Source: Saccharina japonica
Lineage: Eukaryota > Sar > Phaeophyceae > Laminariales > Laminariaceae
Direction: 5' to 3'
Assembly (NCBI GenBank): GCA_008828725.1
Contig: MEHQ01001395.1
Location: 186,001-250,000, forward strand
DNA length: 64,000 bases
Shown one piece after another: positions 1 to 11,451 of the stretch (position 1 is its first letter; each line of letters begins with the position of its first letter). Position numbers and translations under genes: made by a program. The notes under the pieces are model-generated. The model was given only the letters and a program-made list of their open reading frames with translations, searched no databases and was not told the origin of the DNA.

Positions 1-450
1 TTCCGCGATGGGATCATATCATCCCCGGGTGCGGCGAGTCTTCACCGTTGCCCCGAAAAGCAATTATGGCCATGCGCTGGCTCCGTGAGGGCTAGGAAAC
101 CGTTAAGTAGCCCGTGGGGTAGGGGTTTCCACACCTTGCAGGGCGGTATCGACCCGGGGCATGCCTCTGTTCGTCCCCTGGTCGTTGGAGTTGTAGATTG
201 ATGAACAAAATGATCCGGAGATGGGATCTTATCATCCCCTGGTGCCGTTGGCTCCCTGAGCCTCACCCATTCAGCGATCAACTGATGGACTTGGGGTGTC
301 CATACCTTCCGGAGCAGTGTCGACCCGAGACGTCGCCGTTTTGTCCCCGGTTGATCGGAATTGTAGAGGAATGGAAGGATTTATGATCCGGAGATTGGAC
401 CCTATCCTGCCCAGATATGGTGGAACGATGGTGGGTATTTTTAGCACCGA
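1..450. repeat. Degenerate tandem repeat, units about 170-213 bp
   Basis: Three starts of a related unit are visible near 8, 221 and 393 (GATGGGATC, GATGGGATC, GATTGGACC). Shared internal blocks include CATACCTT/CACACCTT followed by a TCGACCCG motif, a GTCCCC motif and GATCCGGAGAT. The copies are clearly diverged and the window edge may cut the array. No coding role is seen. Confidence 0.6.
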
Positions 451-698
451 TCTTCTTGAAAGAGCCAGCGGCCACTGGCATGGATGTAGGCACCAAATAA
501 GCTGGTAGAATAGCAATTCGAACATTGTAAGTCAGCAGGTAGGCTGACAAAATGTCTGCCAGAACTGCGTCGGGATACCACGACCACGTCTCGGCGATGC
601 ATGGGACCCGGTGTTCTATGGGTTGTGGCACCCGGCCTCTCTACCCATGGGGCGAGACGGGGCTGAACCACTCAGGATAGAGCTATCCATATAATTAA

Positions 699-699
699 G

Positions 700-761
<62 letters not shown>

Positions 762-762
762 A

Positions 763-798
<36 letters not shown>

Positions 799-800
799 GC

Positions 801-863
<63 letters not shown>

Positions 864-877
864 TAGACAGACAGATA
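699..877. repeat. (GACA)n tetranucleotide microsatellite
   Basis: About 180 bp of nearly pure GACA units with a few substitutions (AAACAGAC, AGGCAGAC, GATAGACA). Every open frame across it (Cys-Leu-Ser-Val repeats on the minus strand) is an artefact of the 4-bp unit. Confidence 0.97.
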
Positions 878-1017
878 GCCATAATAACAGCATAACATAA
901 TACAGATATAGAGCTCTTCGAGTGAGTAGCCTTACCGGCGAGGATAATGGAGTTGCACCCGTGCCGAACCGTGCTGCCATATATATATATGTATTTATAT
1001 AATATATGTAGCGGTTG

Positions 1018-1310
1018 GAAGCGTGCTACGATAGAAGCAGCGCGCTTCGGCTTAAACGTTTTCTAAATGATCAGGCTCCTTAACACAAGAATGGTCGGAC
1101 GTTAACTCTTGTGTGCAATATACATTTTAAGAGTACGCTTGGGTCATGGATGGGATTGTTCATCGTGTATAAACTGTATATATATACGTGTATAGCACAA
1201 TTAGTTTCCGCCAAACTTAGTGTTGAGACTCCTGCAGGTATGGAGGTCCTCAAGTGAGGACCCTCAGAGAAAGTACTGTATGCAGGTGCACCTCGATCAT
1301 AGCATGCGCA
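1018..1310 (-). mobile_element. TIR4 MITE, reverse orientation, long-centre subtype
   Basis: The left end reads GCGTGCTACGATAGAAG, followed by the family signature GGCTCCTTAACACAA. The right end carries TGCAGGTGCACCTC and AGCATGCGC, the inverted counterpart. The centre holds a GGGATTGTTCATCG block found in the other long-centre copies near 13.2, 15.4, 44.5 and 49.6 kb. No target duplication is clear, so this is an old copy. Confidence 0.8.
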
Positions 1311-1369
1311 TCACGAGTTAGTCCTACGATATGTAGCAGTAGTGGTTAGGACGTTTTTGCCGGAAAACG

Positions 1370-1595
1370 TTTTTTTTTTAAGAATTGCAGGGTGCGGGGC
1401 TCCTTAAGCCAAAATATTCGGAATGTCATCCGATTTTCGCAGCATGGTTTTGGTGAGTATCTATACAGATCATGGGGTTGGCTTCATTAGGTTGCGCTTC
1501 AGGTTTCTATTAAAACACGATTTTGGCTATCAAATAGTGTAGAGCTCTTGAGTCGAGGGACAATGCCTCAGGAAAACAAACAGTGCACCATGACA
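1370..1595 (-). mobile_element. Decayed TIR4 MITE copy
   Basis: Only internal signatures remain: GGGCTCCTTAAGCCAAAAT, ATCATGGGGTTGG, TAGAGCTCTTGAGT and CAGTGCACCATG. The terminal repeats are not recognisable. Confidence 0.4.
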
Positions 1596-1860
1596 TTAAT
1601 AGCAGCACATATATGTGTGTATGATAGCATACGTCTCTGGACAGGTGAAATATACGTCCGTACGATCGATGACTTGTTTCGTGACACATACGATAAAATA
1701 CCTCAAGAGATTAATATACGACATACTATACCAACAACATAAAAGGACTGGATGATTACTGGTAACCATGTGTCAAGTTGGGAGTTGGAACAGTAGTAGT
1801 AGAGCTTGAGGACTACTGACAAATCGTCCGGTAACGTTTTGGATCAAGGTACGGGCATAT

Positions 1861-1890
1861 AACCCCTAACCCTAGCCCTAACCCCAAAAC
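1861..1890. repeat. Short interstitial telomere-like CCCTAA tract
   Basis: Four consecutive degenerate units: CCCCTAA, CCCTAG, CCCTAA and CCCC. This resembles the TTAGGG class of telomere repeat. It is short, so chance or a repair scar are both possible. Confidence 0.4.
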
Positions 1891-2335
1891 CTGACCACAC
1901 TATTAGTGACCAGGAAAATTCCCAGAAAGATCCTGCCGGACTAGATGCTAATACTATAGGCTTACCCCTTAGTCAAATACAATGGTTGAGGAACACCGCT
2001 GTGTACGGAACAAAGGGGATACGCGAACCCCGTGGCTGATTTCCTTCGATAGACTTATAGGGTTAGCTGCTATTTTTCCTGTACACAAGTTATGCCAACC
2101 ATGCGATCGAATATACCGGTACGGTAAGCACCCCTCGGTTGGAACGTCAGCTTTGTTCGTAGGTTTGTTGTCTGGTAGATAGGTTGGATAAACGCTACTA
2201 TTAATAGACTGATTAGGTCTAGCTCTTTGTTTGGTTGGTAGATTTGGTTTCAGAGTTTCAGAGCAAGACCGGGCAGGCCAGAAGTGTTCGCAGCAGTGTG
2301 TGATTGATGTCACCTTGGTTGGTGCCACGGTAGGG
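1891..2335. other. No recognisable feature
   Basis: Unique-looking sequence with only short unconvincing open frames. No repeat family of this window and no RNA gene was recognised. Confidence 0.5.
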
Positions 2336-2462
2336 GGGTATATAGTGTATAGGGGATACATACTATAGTATATAGGGGGTACATACTCTAGTATATGGCG
2401 GTACATACTATAGTATATAGGGGGTACATACAATAGTATGTAAGGGGTACATACTACAGTAT
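2336..2462. repeat. 23-bp minisatellite with palindromic core
   Basis: About five units of 22-23 bp, each ACATACTATAGTATATAG followed by GGGGT with small variations. The core TACTATAGTA is self-complementary, so each unit can form a small hairpin. The Tyr-Val-Pro-rich minus-strand frame across it is a by-product. Confidence 0.85.
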
Positions 2463-2623
2463 AGACCCCATCTTCAATCCCACGTTTATGCCAGTCGGGC
2501 GAGTGGCGCTATACCTCACTCGAACTTGGACGCACGATATACGTTGTTGTCGCAGAGTAGCAAGAATACCATCGCGGTGATGCATATCACCAAACCTTTC
2601 CGGTAAAACTGTGCAGTCAAGAC

Positions 2624-3188
2624 GACGAGTGCTACGATAAAAATAACAGCACTGGACGCATGCTACGATAGAGGACGATAGAGGGTCACCACGCTTTTTT
2701 CTGAGCTCCTCACTTAAGGAGCGTCATAGCTCACCGAAAAAATGATTCTGGAGGGTATGCAAAGAGCTGTCGGATTCGAAATCTTATTACCAGAGTATAC
2801 GCTGAAATGGTATTCGTCACAAAAATGAAAGTCGGACGAATTGGGGTTAAGGAGCTCGATCGTTCCGAAAACAATTCAGCCAAAACGTGCTCGTACCTCT
2901 ACCGTAGCGCGCGTCACTGTTCGGTTGAAACGTGTTCTGAGAGACCTATTCAATGCTCCTCAACCCAAATTCGTCGGAGTTCCACCATTATTGCGTTTGC
3001 TATAGGTTTCGTTGGATACATAGATAGGTCATGGGATTGTCTACCGGGTGTGTACGTACGAGCAGCACGTTTTTGTTGTCGGAAACAAAAACTGCTTTTG
3101 GGGGGAAGGTACTGAGCTCCTGAAACACGCGACCACTTTTAGGAACAACAAGGTGCGCCTCTGCTACCATCCAAGCATGGCATGCGTC
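2624..3188 (-). mobile_element. TIR4 MITE, long-centre subtype, interrupted by a second copy
   Basis: The left end (GACGAGTGCTACGATAAAA, ending in GCACTG) lies at 2624-2654. It resumes after 2915 with ACTGTTCGGTTGAAAC and runs through CCCAAATTCGTCGG, GGGATTGTCTACCGGG and GGTGCGCCTCTG to ATGGCATGCGTC at 3188. The intervening 2655-2915 is a younger TIR4 copy in the opposite orientation. Confidence 0.75.
2655..2915 (+). mobile_element. TIR4 MITE with ACTG target duplication, nested in an older copy
   Basis: Begins GACGCATGCTACGATAGAGG and ends TACCTCTACCGTAGCGCGCGTC, an inverted-repeat pair. ACTG occurs immediately before (2651-2654) and after (2916-2919). The interior has CTGAGCTCCTCACTTAAGGA and GGTTAAGGAGCTCGATCGTT, both family-wide blocks. 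It is 261 bp and non-coding. Confidence 0.9.
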
Positions 3189-3308
3189 CGACCGATACAA
3201 GATGGGGTGGATTTCGCGAACGCGTGCGGCTCTCATCGGCTTCCAATACAGCACATGAAAGCGACACCGCATTGCCGTGCGTATTTATTAGCACCTTAAG
3301 TGACCGAC

Positions 3309-3555
3309 CACGCATGCTACGATAGAGGTGCGCCATGATATTTCTGAGCTCATCGCTTAAGGAGCGTCATACCTCACCGAACAAATGGTTTTGGAAGAAA
3401 ATAAAAGTCCTACCGTATAAGAAATCCCATGTCCGAGGTGTACTCTGAAAAATTATTCGTCCCAAAAATGAAAGTCCGACGAATTTGGGTTCAGGAGCCC
3501 GATCGTTCAGAAAACGATCCAGCCAAAAAGTGCTACCTCTACCGTAGCACGCGTC
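3309..3555 (+). mobile_element. TIR4 MITE
   Basis: Starts ACGCATGCTACGATAGAGG and ends CTACCGTAGCACGCGTC, about 247 bp. Flanks CGAC and CCAC agree at three of four bases, so the duplication is decayed. The interior matches the copies at 4641 and 30493 closely. Confidence 0.9.
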
Positions 3556-3608
3556 CCACTCTCAGACAAAAACACGACCGTAGCACAGGAAAGCGACACC
3601 CCTGTTTG

Positions 3609-3859
3609 GACGCATGCTACGGTACACGTGCACCGTGTTTTTTTTCTGAGGGGCGGTCACTTAAGCAGCTCTAACCTCACACCTCACCCGAACTTCGTTT
3701 TTAGATATGGAAAAAAAATGTGCTACCCGATGATTATTCCGGTGCGACATAATAGTGGATTTTCGACGATTTGGGGTGAGGGAGCCCTTTCTTTCTAGGT
3801 CATTCAGACAAACATTCAGACCAAAATCGTTTTATCCGAATTTTATCGTACCACGCGTC
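3609..3859 (+). mobile_element. TIR4 MITE, second subtype
   Basis: GACGCATGCTACGGTA start and CACGCGTC end. The interior differs from the first subtype: GGGCGGTCACTTAAGCAGCTC near the left and CGACGATTTGGGGTGAGGGAG near the right. No matching target duplication was found. Confidence 0.8.
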
Positions 3860-4271
3860 GCTGAAGTCATTCTACTCTGCCTTGCGACTGGGGCTACCAC
3901 GGTGGCAGAAGGGGAATCACATTTAGGTGCCCCCTGTTCAGCCGATGAGAGCTATTTGTCGGGGTAGAAACATCTGAACCGCTGCCGTACACATGATTAG
4001 GAATGGCGATGCTCCCCCCCCCCTCAGTGGTGTGTACGGCGATTTGCTGGGCCGAAACAATTGTCGTGATGAACCGCTCGTCTTTCACCACGCGAGGGGT
4101 GCTGTGCCCTTGAGTAGGCACCGCATTACGATGTCGAAATCGCGCGCGTTGTTCTGCTCGGGCACTACTCGTCGGGGTGGCCACCCGATTGTTTGCCGCG
4201 GGTATTTTAGCTTTTTTGTTTCGCGAAATGCACCACCGCCATGGTATTTTTGCTATATACGACACTCTGCG
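3860..4271. other. No recognisable feature
   Basis: Slightly GC-richer spacer with overlapping open frames on both strands, none with recognisable motifs. Confidence 0.4.
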
Positions 4272-4311
4272 ACAACAACAACAACAACAACAACAAAAAC
4301 AGCAACAACAA
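4272..4311. repeat. (CAA)n microsatellite
   Basis: About 40 bp of CAA units interrupted by AAAACAG. It gives Gln or Thr runs in short open frames, which are not credible genes. Confidence 0.9.
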
Positions 4312-4321
4312 CATATTATGA

Positions 4322-4583
4322 TTTTACTAGGGAAAAAGTATACCTTATTTTGGCTGAATCGGTTTCGGAATGACGGGTTTCATCAACAAAAACTCGTCGG
4401 AATGTCTTTCTTGTAATGCCACTTGTTTTACGTTATATGCTTGGGCCATGGGATGTTTTTAATCGGGTTCGAGCACTATATTATACCTCCTAAATCGAAT
4501 TTTGGTGAGGTATAGAGGCCCTCAAGTCGCCACCTTCCAAACTAAAAACATGCCGTATCGTACCGCTACCGTAGCATGCGTTA
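4322..4583 (-). mobile_element. TIR4 MITE, reverse orientation, degraded
   Basis: Contains TTTTGGCTGAATCGG, AACTCGTCGGAATG, TTGGGCCATGGGATG and GAGGCCCTCAAGTC in family order, ending CTACCGTAGCATGCGT. The left terminal repeat is poor. Confidence 0.7.
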
Positions 4584-4640
4584 GCTTAGGGCATCCAGGT
4601 ACGAGTTAGGTACAGGGCGACTCCATTCCGAGTGACATAA

Positions 4641-4888
4641 GACGCATGCTACGGCAGAGGTGCACCATGTGTCTTCTGAGTTCCTCACTTAAGAAGCGTC
4701 ATACCTCACCGAAAACAATTGTTTTGGAGGGAAACAAAAGTACTGCAGGATGAGAAATCTCATGACCGAAGTATGCTATGAGACAATATTCGTCACAAAA
4801 ACGAAAGGCCGACGAACTTGGGTTAAGGAGCCCGGTCGTTCAGAAAACGATTCAGCCTAAATATGCTACCTTTACCGTAGCACGCGTC
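4641..4888 (+). mobile_element. TIR4 MITE with ATAA target duplication
   Basis: GACGCATGCTACGGCAGAGG start and ACCGTAGCACGCGTC end, 248 bp, flanked by ATAA at 4637-4640 and 4889-4892. It is one of the cleanest copies, useful for defining the family ends and the 4-bp duplication. Confidence 0.93.
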
Positions 4889-4921
4889 ATAAGCGGGGTA
4901 GTGGGGAAGCTGATGGCTTAA

Positions 4922-5462
4922 TACCCCCCCTATGAATATATTTTATATTTATTGGTTGGGTTGGCGTCGCTTGGCGACGGCGCTGTAAAACATGCCTCTC
5001 ACTGCGTGAGCTAGACAACCAGGGTACCGTTGTTTGTTTTGTTTTGGGTTTTGGCGGTCACTCAGGCTGGCGGTCTGGTTATATCATTTGTGCGGTGTTG
5101 AGAACTTCAACTCCGCACGAGGGGCATGATCGTAGCACGTAGTGTGTATATGGTAAGGAATCCGTGAGGAAGATCCATATAGTAATACCCACTGCTGTCT
5201 CCGGAAGTGGCCAAACCAGAAATTAAATCAATTCATTGGAGGCTGTCGTCCATATGCAAGTCCGCCTCAGTGGGGGTTCTGAGCAGGATGCCGGTCACCC
5301 TCCATGCGACTCGTCCAATACCTCACGGCGCTTCGCGCTTGGTGCAAGCAATGTCTGCCTGGTTGGTGAAAACCCAACGTGCTCCGTCTCGGCATTGTAG
5401 AGATGCGAGGGTCTATGGTCATCTGACTACGGCCGTGCACGACATGAGCACACCCCCACCCC
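4922..5462 (+). repeat. ~540-bp dispersed repeat, copy 1 (inverted partner at 33.6-34.1 kb)
   Basis: Matches the reverse complement of 33598-34135 over nearly its full length. Shared blocks include GGCGTCGC, GACAACCAGGGTACCGTT, CTCACGGCGCTTCGCGCT and GGTCTATGGTCAT. A frame from about 5195 stays open in both copies and encodes similar peptides (IHWRL, ICKSAS, RPIPHGAS, AWLVKTQRA). The opposite strand is equally open (MTIDPRI), so coding is unproven. The 50 bp after 5462 repeat the terminal GGTCAGACGACTACGGCCATG motif. Confidence 0.85.
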
Positions 5463-5701
5463 CAACTTATTATGGTCAGACGACTACGGCCATGCATGAA
5501 AATGAAGTACACCCCCCCCCCTCGCCCCCAACGTAGCACAGCTTTTGCGTTGTATTTTGCGGACGGTATGATCGGAACAAGCGCTGGCAAACTTGTTCAG
5601 ATGGCAAAACAAAACATATGCCAGTAAAAATAGATCCGAGTGCCACCGACAATGTCGCCGTTATTCCAAAACAAGATCGACGAAAAATGGCCCTTCCTTA
5701 C

Positions 5702-6179
5702 GACGCATGCTACGATAGAAGTGCACCATGTTTTTGCCTTCGAAGGGTGGTCACTTGAAGAGCTCTATACCTCACCCCAAAGTGATCATTAAGGGAGGAA
5801 GGTAAAAGTGCTATATATCCGATCAACAATCCCATGGCCGAAGCATACAAGGAACAGGATTGCAACAAAATAATGATCAAAGTCCGCCGAGTTTGGGTTA
5901 AGGGCCCATATTATTAACGAGTATAAAATAAATTCAATTTGGAAAAAATAAAATTCAAATTCGCTTCTCATTGGTCAACACACGCACCAGCACCCACTAT
6001 TATCCCCCAAGATCCTAATCTTTGGTGCTGGTGCGTGTGTTGACCAATGAAAAGCGGATTTGAATTTGTTTTTTTTTCAAATTGATTTTTTTCTTCTTCG
6101 TTAAAACGGGCCCTTAAGCAGCTCGATCATTCAGAAAACATTTAAGCCAACAACTGCTATCTCTATCGTAGCACGCATC
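5702..6179 (+). mobile_element. TIR4 MITE, second subtype, carrying a nested foldback
   Basis: GACGCATGCTACGATAGAAG start and CTATCGTAGCACGCATC end. Flanks TTAC and TTAA match at three of four bases. It is interrupted at 5902-6113 by a GGGCCC foldback element; removing that restores the GGTTAAGCAGCTCGATC junction expected for the family. Confidence 0.88.
5902..6113. mobile_element. GGGCCC foldback element, copy 1, flanked by TTAA
   Basis: A 212-bp near-palindrome beginning and ending GGGCCC. The arms share CATTGGTCAACACACGCACC and its complement around a short loop. TTAA lies on both sides (5898-5901, 6114-6117), the duplication used by piggyBac- and Kolobok-like transposases. A second copy is at 15220-15414, also inside a TIR4 element. 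Confidence 0.88.
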
Positions 6180-7344
6180 TTAACTGGTAAAATGCGAAGC
6201 CCTGTAGTGCACTGTTACCGTCGTGCGGCAAAGTTTGGGGCCCATATTCAACGTCGGTGGGAGTTCTACCAAGCACTCCTCCCTGGCCGACATCCCGTCC
6301 GTGTCCATGGCATCTACTGACTTGCCTGAGCAGATCCAGGGCGATGCAGGTTTGCCTCGTTTGGTCGAACTCCGTTTTCACACCATAATAACTTGCGAAC
6401 ACTGAGATGTTCGCGTTATCGACGACCCCTCCCTCCCTCCTTATCCGGTGTAGCTATTTAACCCTGTGTGTATCACAGCAGACAATGACCATACCTTATT
6501 TCAAAGCAGGTCTTCCCATAAAGAAGCCCGTAACTTCTCCCCCCCCACCCCAATCCCCTCTGCACAAAAAATCCAGTCCACACCCAAAATCAGTTTTCGT
6601 ACACAAATGGGTGTAGGTTAATGGAAGCGCCATGCATCTAGGATTCGTGGTGGCCACAGGGCAGAGGCACAGGCCGTGGTCGTTGGAGCATGTCGGCTAG
6701 TCGTGGTCGCCATGCTCCGCTGCCCAGGGAACAAATCAGGGCGTTGCCGGCTCCATGAATCTTTCTGGACTAGCGGTATGGCTAGGTGCGGGGTTCATGG
6801 TGTGAGAGTGGTTGCCCAGATGCCGCCCGTACCGTCCGCTGTAAAACAAATGGCATCGATAGTAAAGGAGGGAAAAGACGCAGAGCAGCAGCGAAAGGAG
6901 CACGCTGCTTTACGTTCGAGGGGAGGCGTCTCAATTGGGTGCTGATGGGCTGGTTCCCCGGTCGGATGCTTGTTAGGACGGACAGGGGTTTCGGTAGGCG
7001 GGCCCTACCCCAATGTTCAGTACTGTATTTAGGCCAATCGGGCGAGGGGCTCTGCACGTCACCCGAAATTGGAGTTGCAAGTATTTCATTCGCAACAGAG
7101 CTCAATAAACATTCCGCGAAAGCCAAGAAAACGTTCACGCGTGAAGGGGTGAAAGGAATAGGGTGATCACTCGTCCGAGTGGCTCTGCGCGGCGGAACAA
7201 CATGGGCCTGAAAAGGTGACGCGCCTACCGTAGCACCAGTCGGCGGTGGATTGGCAGGGCTTCCCCCCAATTACTCAGGAGTTGGCTGTGTCGGCTAACT
7301 CGCTTTCGTGGACTAGTCGGGTGTCGCTATTTCGTTGAACTTTT
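6180..7344. other. Intergenic stretch, no gene recognised
   Basis: Unique-looking DNA. Near 7030 it carries ATCGGGCGAGGGGCTCTGCAC, a motif recurring near 2495, 53715 and 57120, and in reverse near 14275 and 54240. That motif probably marks the end of another dispersed repeat. Open frames on both strands lack recognisable domains. Confidence 0.4.
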
Positions 7345-7701
7345 GACACGTGCTAAGGCAGAGGTGGGCCTGTTTGCAATTTGAGCTTCGCCTTCAGCAG
7401 GAGCTGAAACCAAAAAATAAGTAAAACTCCGATATTGATACAACTGCAAGTGCAACTCGACGACCAAATTATGGCCTACAGTAGGTATACATAAACGGGC
7501 AGTGCAATATATACATATATATATATAATGTTTTGGCGATTTTGGGTTAGCCCCTCAAGAACTGGTCCCACATATTTGAGAACAAACTACTTGGAACTAG
7601 TGTGGGATAACGGTTTCAGTTATGAATGGGTCAAGGAGCCCCGTCATTCGGAAACTAGTCTGGCAGGAAAAGCTGTTGCCTACCCTTGCGTGGCTCGCCT
7701 C
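7345..7701 (+). mobile_element. TIR4-related MITE, third subtype, with an inserted ~85-bp motif
   Basis: Left end GACACGTGCTAAGGCAGAGG and right end GGCTCGCCTC; flanks TTTT and TTCT. The interior matches 25880-26169 (GGTATACATAAA, TTTTGGCGATTTTGGGTTA). A foreign block at about 7546-7630 (AAGAACTGGTCCCAC, ACTACTTGGAACTAGTGTGG) recurs in reverse near 18320-18420 and forward near 30906-30990. Confidence 0.75.
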
Positions 7702-10700
7702 TTCTATGCAACACCAAAATATATTGGGCAAATTGCGACTACGTACGGCGTTCGGCACTGTCATTGTCACTGGTACCGTCGATTGCCACCGCAGACTCTT
7801 CAGGTGATCCAGGCTTAAAGTTAGGTGCACCCAAAGTATTGTATCTAGAACACTCCTGAATGACTTGGTAGTCTTCGATGTGATGCCGCTGAGTAGAAAC
7901 TGGCGCTTGTTGTGTACAGACGTTTCTGCACTTGAATGCGTGATGATCTGAAATTGGACTCTTGAACAAGTTGGCGAACGCATTGAGAAGTGGTTCCGTA
8001 GTGCGCGTCGATGTGCAGACGAACGGGCGAGGCTCATAACCTGAACAGATGATGCGTGCCAAGTCTCTGTCTCTGCGAAGTGGGATGCAGAGGTTGCACA
8101 GGGTGACCGTGAAGAACGCTCGTGATTATATAGAAATATGTTGTTCGAAAACAATACTTATATGTGATCAAACATTGAACAGAACGATAGAAGCGTGGTC
8201 TAAGGATACTATAAAAATGAAACGACGAAGGAGTCAAGAGGAGTGATCGGAGTGGCCGTGGTCGTCACGTGATCGTCACGACGCAACACTCACGCTACGG
8301 GCAAGTGCAAAACGACGACGTGTTGGACTAGTGGACAGCCCGTCCTATAGCAACGTTCTTGGCATCGATACTGATGGTGATGCATTGGATATACTGCGCG
8401 TTGTCAAGAATAAACAGACTCGAGTCTCGCCTGACGTATCCGTACTTAGAGTTGTACTGAGACCCCGCCACGCCTAACGATCACGTGGATATCTCAGAAC
8501 ACAGCATTGATCTAAAAACGGGACACCTTGCGCTGGAAAAAAAGCTTTTGTAAAATTTCTCTATAGAGCGGGCTTTTCTTCGAAGGTAACGTTTGTATTG
8601 CGATAGGTAAGTGACAGAAGGACTATTGCAAGACGAGCCGCTAGCATCTATAGTGGGTGCTACGGCAGGTGGAAATGCTTCAGAATGTGACCAAGGCCTT
8701 GTTTACGTGCGCACGGGTGTTCGCCAGAGCTGAGGGGCGTTCGAGTCATCGCCATTCAACCAACCCTCCGAGCCAACCCTCCGAGCCAACCCTTCGAATA
8801 CTACTGTAGACCGAGAAAGCACTCTAAGCAGGAGGCGGTCTTCATGTTCCGTCATCTACTGTCGAAGCGGCTAACAACGGCCTACTACGGATTCGGTCTG
8901 CCGATGGCGGCGTGGCGTTTGCGCACAATCCCGCACCCCATGGTGGAGCGTGTGATATGGGTAAGAGCCGAACCTTTTCACGACTACGAAGAATATTTGA
9001 TGTTAAATCCGAATTGATATACAGCAGTGTTTTGTCCAAACACGTAGTAGGTGCAGCGCCCTTAGGAGACCGAGTAATGGCCGTCACACACTCGCCGACA
9101 CCATTGCAATCTTGATGCAACGACTTGCTGGCGATCTTCGTCCCTGTCAACCCTGCGGTATATATATGGTTTCTTCTTTAAAACCTATTCATCGATATCG
9201 TACCAGTGTCGACCTGTTTTCATCCTCAAGCACGAGAGCTTTGCACGTACAGCTTCTATGTCACGTGGCCTCCTCGCGGTGGGGGGGGTGAGTGACTCGT
9301 CGCGCTTTGGTCCACAGAGTGCAAGGTCGTACAGTGATGAACCAGGGAGATATTTCGCAAACTAAACTACAGGCCTTTTCAAATGCCAACAGGCCAGACT
9401 AAAGTTTTTACCATGAAGAAAACTTCCAAGTGTCGTTGCCTACTACTATATTAGCACTTTTGAGCCTCGACGTTTGGACTGGACGAAATAAAATAATGTC
9501 TACCGCAATCAAACCAGACAATCGTGTTAGTAAGTACCGACAAATAAACCCCCCCTCCAGAATAAGCTGCTCGAAATTGTGCACGCAAGCGGTTGTGCAA
9601 AGGGACCAGTTGTTTAAATTCAGTTTGGCCTTTCGCTCAAAACCGGCGCGCAACGTTCAGCTTTCCCAAACGTGCTGCTAGCCTCCAAGCTCAAAGCGGT
9701 TTGAGCAAACCAATTGTATTCGGTCGATCCCGGTAAACCAGTATTTGGGATACATAAACGTAACACCTACCTCGGCACACCTCAAATCAGGGAGGTACGA
9801 TATTTGACGAACTTTGAATCAAGCGCTACGCGTAGTTTTATTTTATTGTTTTGTCCACGGAAGATAACACTTCCTTGGGCTGTATCAAGACTTCTCGCCT
9901 TTTCCATCCTGGCCTCTGGCACCTTATCAAATCGCTGAAGCCAGGTCGTATTGATAACCTGTGCGACTTATAAAAAACACGTCTATATGGAAAAACACTC
10001 ATGCTGGAACGTGAAAACCATCTACGCCACGAAGCCCAGACAGACATGTATCCCAGGGCACTTCAAGTCAACCACTCGGCAATGATAATTAGCTTTGGCA
10101 TGTACAAACTGCCGCGACTTTCAATCATGATAGAGGCCCGACGACAACTAATGTCGTTGAAAGTGCCATGCCGACTTTCCACACGCAGAACCCCACGCCC
10201 AGCGAATTATATAGAAAGGTTTCAACACCGTGGTAGCGTTATCGATGGGAACCACCCCGTTCTTTTTAAACCGTCCCCTGCTAATGGAACCCTGCTGAAG
10301 CTGACGCATCGTGCTAGCGTCAACAAGGTGATTATTGAGGAGATACGATGTTCCCGACGCATTTCAGTAGAGTCGTTGTAGTCAGCGTTTTAGCGCCAGT
10401 ACTTGTCTGGTGGAACACACACCGGCGAGGGTGGGGGACAAAAAGAACGGGCGCGGGGGGGGGGCATGGCGGAAGGCACGGTAGAGTCAGAAGCCAAGAA
10501 CGTGTTGGCGGGAGAGAGAGGGTTACGGTGTGCAGAAGTACGCTGATTTGTCAATGTTAGCTCCATCATGATAATCATTTGTTTTAACAATAACGACCAT
10601 GTTCTCGCGAATTATGTATATGGCGGGAACGTTATTGTTTTGCATTCTGAAGTTAACAGCATGCCGATACAATATGGGCAACACAACTGTATGTCACCGT

Positions 10701-11206
10701 GAGCAGCAAGTGTCGTCTTGTAATGCGAACAACCAATATATACCTAACGTATTCCATCACAGCAAGGTGGCTACTGAAAAAACTTCCCTATAAATAAAAC
10801 AAATTTGAGCGTTACAGCATGGGCCCCAGCCTAGTTGGATATGATATATTTGGTTTCGGACTACAAGAGCAACCGAGTGCTACGAAGCATGTGCTCTCAC
10901 ATTTGTACTGCCGTACCTACAGCTCACCACGCTCGGACTACATCATGCTCAAACTACGTACAACAGAGCTCGTGACCGGCTGACAAAAAAAAACTCAGAC
11001 TGTTGGAGGCAATATCTGGGTCAGTACAACCCGAATGAAAACACCTTATGGGGTAGATATATTGGACCCTTACGTACGGCACAGGCGAGGTTTGTACAAC
11101 CCCAGCAGCAGACACATACGCTTGGTGGGCGATAGCCTGCACACCACCGATTGTGTGTCTCACAAACTTCAAAACGACGATACGCTTGTTATTCAACGTA
11201 TTTACC
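7702..11206. other. 3.5-kb intergenic stretch, no gene recognised
   Basis: No member of the window's repeat families was found apart from a short CCAACCCTCCGAG triplication near 8760. Several 60-185 codon open frames exist (for example minus strand 7739-8134, minus 8842-9150, plus 10001-10381). None has a recognisable domain or a paralogue here, and they overlap open frames on the other strand. Confidence 0.45.
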
Positions 11207-11451
11207 CTACACAGAATAGGACTTACTGCAGCAGAGACGCTTGGTGCACCCCGAGTCGGGGCACATGATGGTGGCGGCGTCCACGACGGGGATGAAGCCG
11301 TTGGGGCACGCGAAGTACGAGCAGTACGCCTCGCAGCACTGGGAAACCTCGCAGACACCTCCCTCGCATTCCGTGTTCTGCGCGTCTTCGATGGGGGTGT
11401 AGTTGTCCGGGCACCCGATGGAGTTGCACTTGGGCTTTGACTTTTCAACTC
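11207..11451 (-). CDS. Cysteine-rich repeat protein, downstream exon (probably last)
   Basis: The minus strand encodes two units of a six-cysteine repeat (CNSIGCP, CEVSQCCEAYCSYFACP, CPDSGCTKRLCC), ending SKSYSV and a TAG at 11207-11209. The acceptor is CACAG before 11451, leaving two bases that complete a codon begun by the exon ending at 12665 (phase 1), so the pieces join in frame. A GTAAGT donor directly after CTGCTGC at 11229 would allow a further exon instead of this stop. The peptide is nearly identical to the upstream exon in its first unit, which points to internal exon duplication. Function is unknown. Regular paired cysteines suggest a disulphide-rich extracellular or cell-wall protein. 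The protein call is strong; gene limits are uncertain. Confidence 0.8.

Noticed and set aside
616..980. Cys-Leu-Ser-Val-rich open frames on the minus strand
   Set aside because: Translation of the (GACA)n tract.
2336..2462. Possible CRISPR array because of short regular repeats
   Set aside because: Units are 22-23 bp with no unique spacers and the context is eukaryotic; it is a minisatellite.
7739..8134. About 131-codon minus-strand open frame with a GTACGT donor-like end
   Set aside because: The peptide looks somewhat protein-like (LCIPLRRDRDLARI, FANLFKSP), but it has no known domain, paralogue or matching acceptor here, so it was not called.
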